Of a stretch of DNA of 64,000 nucleotides, positions 60,126 through 64,000 are shown one piece after another (position 1 is the stretch's first letter; the number at the start of each line of letters is the position of its first letter). Below the pieces are notes generated by a model, which ran no database searches, was not told the DNA's origin, and was given only the letters and a program-made list of their open reading frames with translations. Location: positions 20,025,508 to 20,089,507 of the forward strand of contig NC_092561.1 of NCBI RefSeq assembly GCF_037975245.1. The letters are read 5' to 3'. This DNA comes from Apostichopus japonicus. Its lineage: Eukaryota; Echinodermata; Holothuroidea; Aspidochirotida; Stichopodidae. The translations under genes were made by a program, and so were the position numbers.

Positions 60126-61053
60126 ATTCGCAGAACGCAATTGACGGTCCATTGGTCTCTTCAAGTAAGAAGGAGTTTTAGGCTTCTAGGTTTTGTAGAT
60201 GAACAGTTTGTTCTCAAAATGGTCTGAGAAATAGTCATGAGTCACCGGTATCGGCCCAGAATGATAATATGGTAAACAAATTTCCTAGAATTTTGCATTC
60301 GTGTATTTGAGTCAGAGGTGCAACCACCACTTTTTTTTTATACCCGGGTGTAGAGGGGTCGTGCCCTTTTATATCATCGATCGAGGAGTGTGACCTACAG
60401 AGAGGGGTATCGCATCCCCATTTGATTGCTTATAGGTATCATTGCACTTCATTTTCATATTTGCATATTTTTGAAACAATGTTGAAGAATATATATATAT
60501 AGCCTGTATGTTTGTATCGGACGTAGTCCTACTACATGGTATAGGTTTTTTTTTTGCACTGCACAATTATATTTTTGTGGTAAAATCCTATTTGCCAGTG
60601 ATGCACGCTGTTATTTTTTCTGTCTGGTGTATTTTGACCGGAAGTTATCACGACAGACGACTCTGGTGTTTGTTTATCTACTCGGATTCCAATCTTATGA
60701 TCGTGCATTATTTCAAAACTGTCATATTTAAAAAAAAAGATATATTTTAACTGGATGTCGGTAAGGGTATAAAATTCAACGGTGGTTTCATATTTATTTA
60801 TGATATGATCGATGAATATAACCTCCGATATTAATTTTTTTATTTAACGTTCATTCGCGGCTTCCATAACATTCAGAGCAATGCGTCAACATGTAGTCCA
60901 ACATTGGCAAATTTGATATAAATATCTCATTACGTTAATGTTGAAGATTACTCAATATTCAATAAATCTATATATCGCCCTCTTTTGAAACGTATACAAT
61001 ACCATCATATTCCGGCCTCGGAGTAAACAACACCATATATAGTATGAATAATG
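60126..61053. other. Right flank spacer
   Basis: AT-rich unique sequence with no gene. An 80-codon plus ORF near 60,508 and the 65-codon minus ORF opposite have no recognised content. Confidence 0.5.
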
Positions 61054-61061
61054 ATTTCAAA

Positions 61062-61405
61062 CAGTGTCGTAGGAAGGTACTTTTGAGTGGGGGGGAGGGG
61101 CTGAAAACTGATGGCCGGCCTGGGGGAGGGGCCTTGGAATTTTTTGCATTTCCAGGTGGCCTCAGATGCAATTTGGTCCAATATAGCACACTTCCGCACC
61201 CACTCCATTCTGTAAACTTAATTTTGTATTTTCACCTGGCCTTAGATGCAATTTGGTGCTCCAAATGAGATTTTTTTTCTCTCATTTGGAAATGAAAAAG
61301 GGGTTTTCTGACTTGCGAAGCGCGGAATGATACTTCCGCCCCTCCACATTTTCCACTGGGGGGGGGGCGGCGCCCCCCCCCAGCCCCCCGGTTCCTACGC
61401 CCTTG
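61062..61405. mobile_element. hAT-like non-autonomous element in the right flank
   Basis: 8-bp target duplication atttcaaa (61054-61061 and 61406-61413). Termini CAGTGTCGTAGGAAGG and, reverse-complemented, CAAGGGCGTAGGAACC. 344 bp with G- and C-runs, no ORF. Confidence 0.82.
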
Positions 61406-61413
61406 ATTTCAAA

Positions 61414-62126
61414 TATACGACTTACGATTAATTTAAGACTCTGGTTATGTGTAAAGTGGGTCTCTACATGTGCAATTTTCTTCTGCAGGTTGGGGAGAAA
61501 TTGGTGAGGGAAAAGTGTCGGTATCTTTGAAAAGTGTTATAGTTTTCACCTTGCAAATTTCGTGGCGTTTTGGTTTGACACAGTATTCTGACAAGCCGCG
61601 AACGCATTCTCAAACTGCCGCCCACCTTGTTTAAATTAGTACAATACAGAGAGAACCAAACAACAAAAAAGGGGGCGAGGGTGATTTGCGCAGTAGGCTA
61701 CATTATCCAAAACTATAGCATATGATTTTTGATTGCACATTATAACGTAACAGGTTAAATAGTCGACCTGTAAGAATTTCCTTAAAGCTATTAGTATAGA
61801 AATTATAAAGCAGATGCGAAGCATTGATTTCCTTTACTGACGTGATACACTAGGCTTGGTTTAGTGTTCGGAAATAATGCATATTGTGTAGCCATTAGTG
61901 TCAAGATATTCATGATTTTCGTATAACTTGTACATACTCCACATTATTCAATTATACATATACACATTATTCAATTATACATATACTATATAACAATATT
62001 AATGAGCGCTTATAGTCTCTGTAGTTATTCTCATGCTTTAATTTTTTTTTTAATGATCGTGAAGAATTATTTTAGTCAGATTTTCTTTTTAGACAAATCT
62101 GATTGGAAGTTATGTGAATCAAACAT
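61414..62126. other. Right flank spacer without gene
   Basis: AT-rich, with a repeated acattattcaattatacatat motif near 61,940-61,980. Nothing else seen. Confidence 0.5.
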
Positions 62127-62790
62127 CGAGGTAAATGAACCTGGAGAAACTATCACACAGTAAATACGCGCGTACCATGCATGGAGGGTCATGTGATGTG
62201 TTCCAAGGTGGTACTAATATATTACTCTCCCCATTACGCATGATGATTTCACCCAACTAGTACGTAAATGCGTTTGCGTGCTTAGAGCAGCAGACGACAC
62301 CCGTTACCTAGCAATAACCGTGCCTGTAGCCTAACGTGATAGCTACATTCCCGTCGAGCAGCATTAGGCTCTGTTCCATGGAGAATTCCGTGGTTGCACT
62401 GAACTAAACATTTCCCCACATTTCCCATTTCTACATTCACTTATAGCGAGTAGTAATAACGTTAGTTCATATGAGACAAAGCTTGCCCCTAGAGCTGTTT
62501 TAATAAGTAAGATCTATTATGTAGAAGGCCTGCCTTTATTCAAGAGAATAAGGTTTAACGTTAGCATATTAGCACTATTTCGTAGGCCTGAAGTACCAGT
62601 GCCTTCTTATGCCGTTAGTTCCCATGTCCGATCCGTTTTGGTGCAAATCTTTCAAGAAGTCACTAACACTGTTCTCGAACTGCTACAGAGAAATATCAGT
62701 TTGGAACCACCCTTGAATACATCATATGACCCTCCCTACATGGTATGCGCGCGCCCAATTGACATGAATCCTCCAGATTCATTTACCTCG
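62127..62790. mobile_element. MITE with CGAGGTAAATGA termini, copy 1
   Basis: About 100-bp imperfect terminal inverted repeats: CGAGGTAAATGAACCTGGAG at left, CGAGGTAAATGAATCTGGAG at right when reverse-complemented. They continue into ccatg...gggtcatrtgatgt words. 664 bp. The target duplication is not resolved (at most the dinucleotide AT). The 95-codon ORF across its right part is not a gene. Confidence 0.82.
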
Positions 62791-63298
62791 ATGGAATCAA
62801 ATGCTAAAGGTGGCATACACCTATTAAGAGCTCCATTGACTTACATACTAAATCACAGAAGTAATGTGGTCTCTAAGTCTAAATAAAAGTTCTCACTAGC
62901 TGAACGCTATACCCATCATTGGAAACGCTTTCAAGTTGGCCTGTCATGGCCCCATCAATTTCCCATATTATGGCAGTAGAGATTTTTGGCCATCGGAGCC
63001 TGAAGTTTTCGTCACCTATAAACAAACCTCTTCACTCAGTGGTAAAAAAAAAATTGTACGCTGCTCCTGGTAGGCCTAAACTTATTGGTGTAAAGTTGCC
63101 TAAATTGACCCAATGTTTGCACCATATTTACTTCATTCATGCTCTTCAACATACAAGCCACAAAAACAGATCCTGATTGATAACATATCAAAAATGATGT
63201 TTTCCTACTGCCTTTCGGCACATTTCCTGAAGTAGAACACTCGCGCGGATTGATATAAACTCTAATAAGAGTATGCCACCCTAGAAGATCGTTGACAA
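62791..63298. other. Spacer between two MITE copies
   Basis: About 500 bp without recognisable gene; an 85-codon plus ORF at 62,919 lacks any motif. Confidence 0.5.
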
Positions 63299-63958
63299 CG
63301 AGGTAAATGAATCTGGAGAAACTATCACACAGTAAATACGCGCGTACGCGCGTACCATGTATGGAGGGTCATGTGATGTGTTCCAGGGTGGTACTAATAT
63401 ACTACTCTCCCTATTACGCATGATGATTTCACCCAACTAGTACGTAAATGTGTTTGCGTGCTTAGAGCAGCAGACGACACCCGTTACCTAGCAATAACCG
63501 TGCCTGTAGCCTAACGTGATAGCTATATTCCCGTCGAGCAGCATTAGGCTCTGTTCCATGGAAAATTCCGTGGTTGCACTGAACTAAACATTTCCCCACA
63601 TTTCCCATTTCTACATTCACTTATAGCGTGTAGTAATAACGTTAGGCCATATGAGACAAAGCTTGCCCTAGAGCTGTATTAATAAGTAAGATTATGTAGA
63701 AAGCCTGCCTTCATTCAAGAGAATAAGGTTGAACGTTAGCATATTAGCACTATTTCGTAGGCCTGAAGTACCAGTACCTTCTTATGCCGTTATTTCCCAT
63801 GTCCGAACCGACCAATCTTTCACGAAGTCACTAACACTGTTCTCGAACTGCTACAGAGAAATATCAGTATAGTACCACCCTGGAACACATCACATGACCC
63901 TTCATACATGGTACGCGCGCACCCAATTGACATGAATCCTCCAGATTCATTTACCTCG
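63299..63958. mobile_element. MITE with CGAGGTAAATGA termini, copy 2
   Basis: Same family as 62,127-62,790 in the same orientation, over 90% alike by eye. It has a duplicated cgcgcgta word (63,339-63,355) and small deletions. Confidence 0.82.
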
Positions 63959-64000
63959 TTGATCGTTGATTTATAAAGTACAGTATGATTTGGTTCCGCG

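Noticed and set aside
62599-62886. 95-codon plus ORF
   Set aside because: Two thirds of it is the right arm of a MITE, and the second MITE copy does not keep the frame.

Overview
This is eukaryotic nuclear DNA: split genes with GT..AG introns, many transposon families, long microsatellites and no compact operon-like coding. The repeat types (Ty3/Gypsy with a fused gag-pol, DIRS-like tyrosine-recombinase elements, many hAT-like elements, Kolobok-type TTAA elements, tRNA-derived SINE heads) and the frequent 'taggcctat' words suggest a marine invertebrate deuterostome, most likely an echinoderm. The organism assignment is inference.

Layout. Positions 1-3,090 are left flank with the first coding exon of a secreted-protein gene on the minus strand. 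Positions 3,095-60,125 are a tandem array of segmental duplications: a partial unit D0 (about 3.1-7.1 kb) and three fuller units D1 (7.1-29.1 kb), D2 (29.1-43.0 kb) and D3 (43.0-60.1 kb). Positions 60,126-64,000 are right flank with no gene seen and three small DNA transposons.

Each full unit carries one copy of the same four-coding-exon minus-strand gene. Spliced by eye with consensus sites and matching phases, each copy gives a 495-residue protein: an N-terminal CARD split over exons 1 and 2, a short linker exon, and a long disordered charged tail. The CARD most resembles that of MAVS and RIG-I-like receptors. The tail holds a P-L-E-I-S sequence 40 residues from the C-terminus that resembles the pLxIS motif by which MAVS, STING and TRIF recruit IRF3. 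A 10-bp kappa-B consensus site lies upstream of each copy. My reading is a tandemly triplicated MAVS-like antiviral adaptor locus. No transmembrane anchor was found.

The units differ mainly by transposon insertions, and the paralogous units give the empty sites. D1 gained an apparently intact Gypsy element with identical 126-bp LTRs, a three-deep nest of hAT-like elements, a Kolobok-type element and a 420-bp G-rich 9-bp array. D2 gained a TIR element inside a LINE relic. D3 gained a 6.9-kb DIRS-like complex in the intron between coding exons 2 and 3. D3 is also a mosaic of D1-like and D2-like tracts, which indicates gene conversion or unequal exchange. A MITE shared by all three units lies just behind the CARD-gene stop codon, and removing it on paper leaves a further in-frame open stretch.
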